Below are positions 32,023-32,759 of a stretch of 32,759 nt of DNA, piece after piece. The notes beneath the pieces are model-generated. The model saw only the letters and a list, made by a program, of their open reading frames with translations, did not search any database and was not told the origin of the DNA. A program made the translations under genes and the position numbers. Each line of letters begins with the position of its first letter. Positions within the stretch are counted from its first letter, which is position 1. This stretch comes from an uncultured Actinomycetes bacterium (GTDB lineage: Bacteria > Actinomycetota > Actinomycetes > S36-B12), in the NCBI GenBank assembly GCA_913061025.1, contig CAJXUJ010000004.1, forward strand, positions 1 to 32,759, in the 5' to 3' direction.

Positions 32023-32759
32023 ATGCTTCTGGCGGTGGACGTTGGCAATACCAACACTGTTCTTGGTCTCTTCGACAGCGAAGAACTAGTGAACTCTTGG
32101 CGCATCACCACCCACGCGCGCGCCACCGGTGACGAAATGGCCCTGACCTATCGCGGCCTCCTCGCTTCCCAACCTCCGGTCACAGGAGTTGCCCTGTGCA
32201 GCACCGTTCCGAGTGTCTTGCACGAGTTGCGTCCCATGATCGCGTCTTTCTTCAGCGATATCCCGGTTGTCATCGTGGAGCCGGGTACCAAGACGGGAGT
32301 GCCGATCCTTACTGACAACCCGAAAGAGGTAGGGGCCGACCGGATCGTGAACACCCTTGCCGCGCACCAGCAGTACGGCGGGCCATGCATTGTTGTGGAT
32401 TTCGGGACCTCAACCAATCTCGATGTTGTTTCAGCCAAGGGGGAGTTCCTTGGTGGTGCACTTGCACCGGGCATCGACATATCCCTCGAAGCCCTCTCGA
32501 ACAGGGCTGCTCAGTTGCGCAAGGTCGAGGTGGTCCGGCCTCGGTCGCCGATCGGTAAGAACACGGTGGAGGCGCTGCAATCCGGGGCTGTCTTCGGGTT
32601 CGCAGGCCAGGTCGATGGTCTGGTCGATCGGATCATTGAGGAAACCGGTCCGGTGACTGCTGTAGTAGCGACCGGTGGTCTGGCGTCCGTGGTGATCGGT
32701 GAGTCCGAAACCATTACTCATCATGACCCCGATCTCACCTTGACCGGCCTTCGGTTGGT
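32023..32759 (+). CDS. coaX: Type III pantothenate kinase CoaX (3' end cut by window)
   Basis: CoaX phosphorylates pantothenate, the first committed step of CoA synthesis. About 245 codons are visible and the frame is open at the window end. It starts LLAVDVGNTNTVLGLF, the ASKHA phosphate loop, and contains VGADRIVNTLAAH, VDFGTSTNLDVVSAKGEFLG followed by GALAPGI, and VVATGGLA. AGGAG lies 6 bases or so before the ATG. It follows nadC closely, so pantothenate synthesis (panC), NAD synthesis and CoaX appear co-transcribed. Confidence 0.96.
   Translation, partial: MLLAVDVGNTNTVLGLFDSEELVNSWRITTHARATGDEMALTYRGLLASQPPVTGVALCSTVPSVLHELRPMIASFFSDIPVVIVEPGTKTGVPILTDNPKEVGADRIVNTLAAHQQYGGPCIVVDFGTSTNLDVVSAKGEFLGGALAPGIDISLEALSNRAAQLRKVEVVRPRSPIGKNTVEALQSGAVFGFAGQVDGLVDRIIEETGPVTAVVATGGLASVVIGESETITHHDPDLTLTGLRL

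Overview
The window is GC-rich bacterial chromosome with very tight gene packing, many GTG starts, ATGA/GTGA stop-start overlaps and few introduced-looking elements. Gene content and order (tilS-hpt-ftsH-folE-folP-folB-folK-DUF3180, then a DUF2520 protein-panC-nadB-nadC-coaX, plus a DUF2342-type zincin) are typical of Actinomycetota. GTTCACC-type phosphate boxes fit the same phylum. I cannot name a genus. Nothing suggests a plasmid, prophage or genomic island: I see no transposase, integrase, CRISPR array, rRNA or intact tRNA, and no gene-free stretch reaches 300 bases.

Layout. (1) 1-7101: molybdenum cofactor synthesis and molybdo-hydroxylase maturation. A cut-off XdhC/CoxI gene (minus) diverges from moaE-moaA; moaD is convergent with moaA; then come CoxG-, CoxD- and CoxE-like maturation proteins and moeA-moaC-mogA. 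This is the accessory half of an aerobic CO-dehydrogenase/xanthine-dehydrogenase system; the structural subunits are not in the window. (2) 7121-12561: high-affinity phosphate uptake, pstC-pstA-pstB followed by pstS and a second, degenerate PstS-like lipoprotein, with PHO-box-like repeats before pstC and before pstS, closed by a perfect hairpin. (3) 12591-14739 (minus): a sulfur module of sulfide:quinone oxidoreductase-like flavoprotein, TusE/DsrC-like carrier and DsrE2-like protein. (4) 14826-20394: ppa, then dacB, a mannose-6-phosphate isomerase, a zincin, tilS and hpt. (5) 20481-25259: ftsH and the folate genes folE, folP, folB, folK with a small membrane protein. (6) 25275-27690: a small unknown protein, and on the minus strand a MidA-like methyltransferase followed by a divergent NuoD paralogue. 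(7) 27727-32759: DUF2520 dehydrogenase-like protein, panC, nadB, nadC and coaX (cut by the window end), that is, CoA and NAD synthesis.

The most interesting points are: the methyltransferase/NuoD-like pair, which mirrors the mitochondrial NDUFAF7-NDUFS2 enzyme-substrate pair and keeps the target arginine while losing the quinone-binding tyrosine; the SQR-TusE-DsrE2 sulfur operon, whose DsrC-like carrier has only one of the two redox cysteines; the PstS-like lipoprotein lacking phosphate-binding motifs; a 33-bp tandem repeat that copies the end of moaD; and a recurring TANNNT box 5-8 bases before start codons, pointing to leaderless transcripts.
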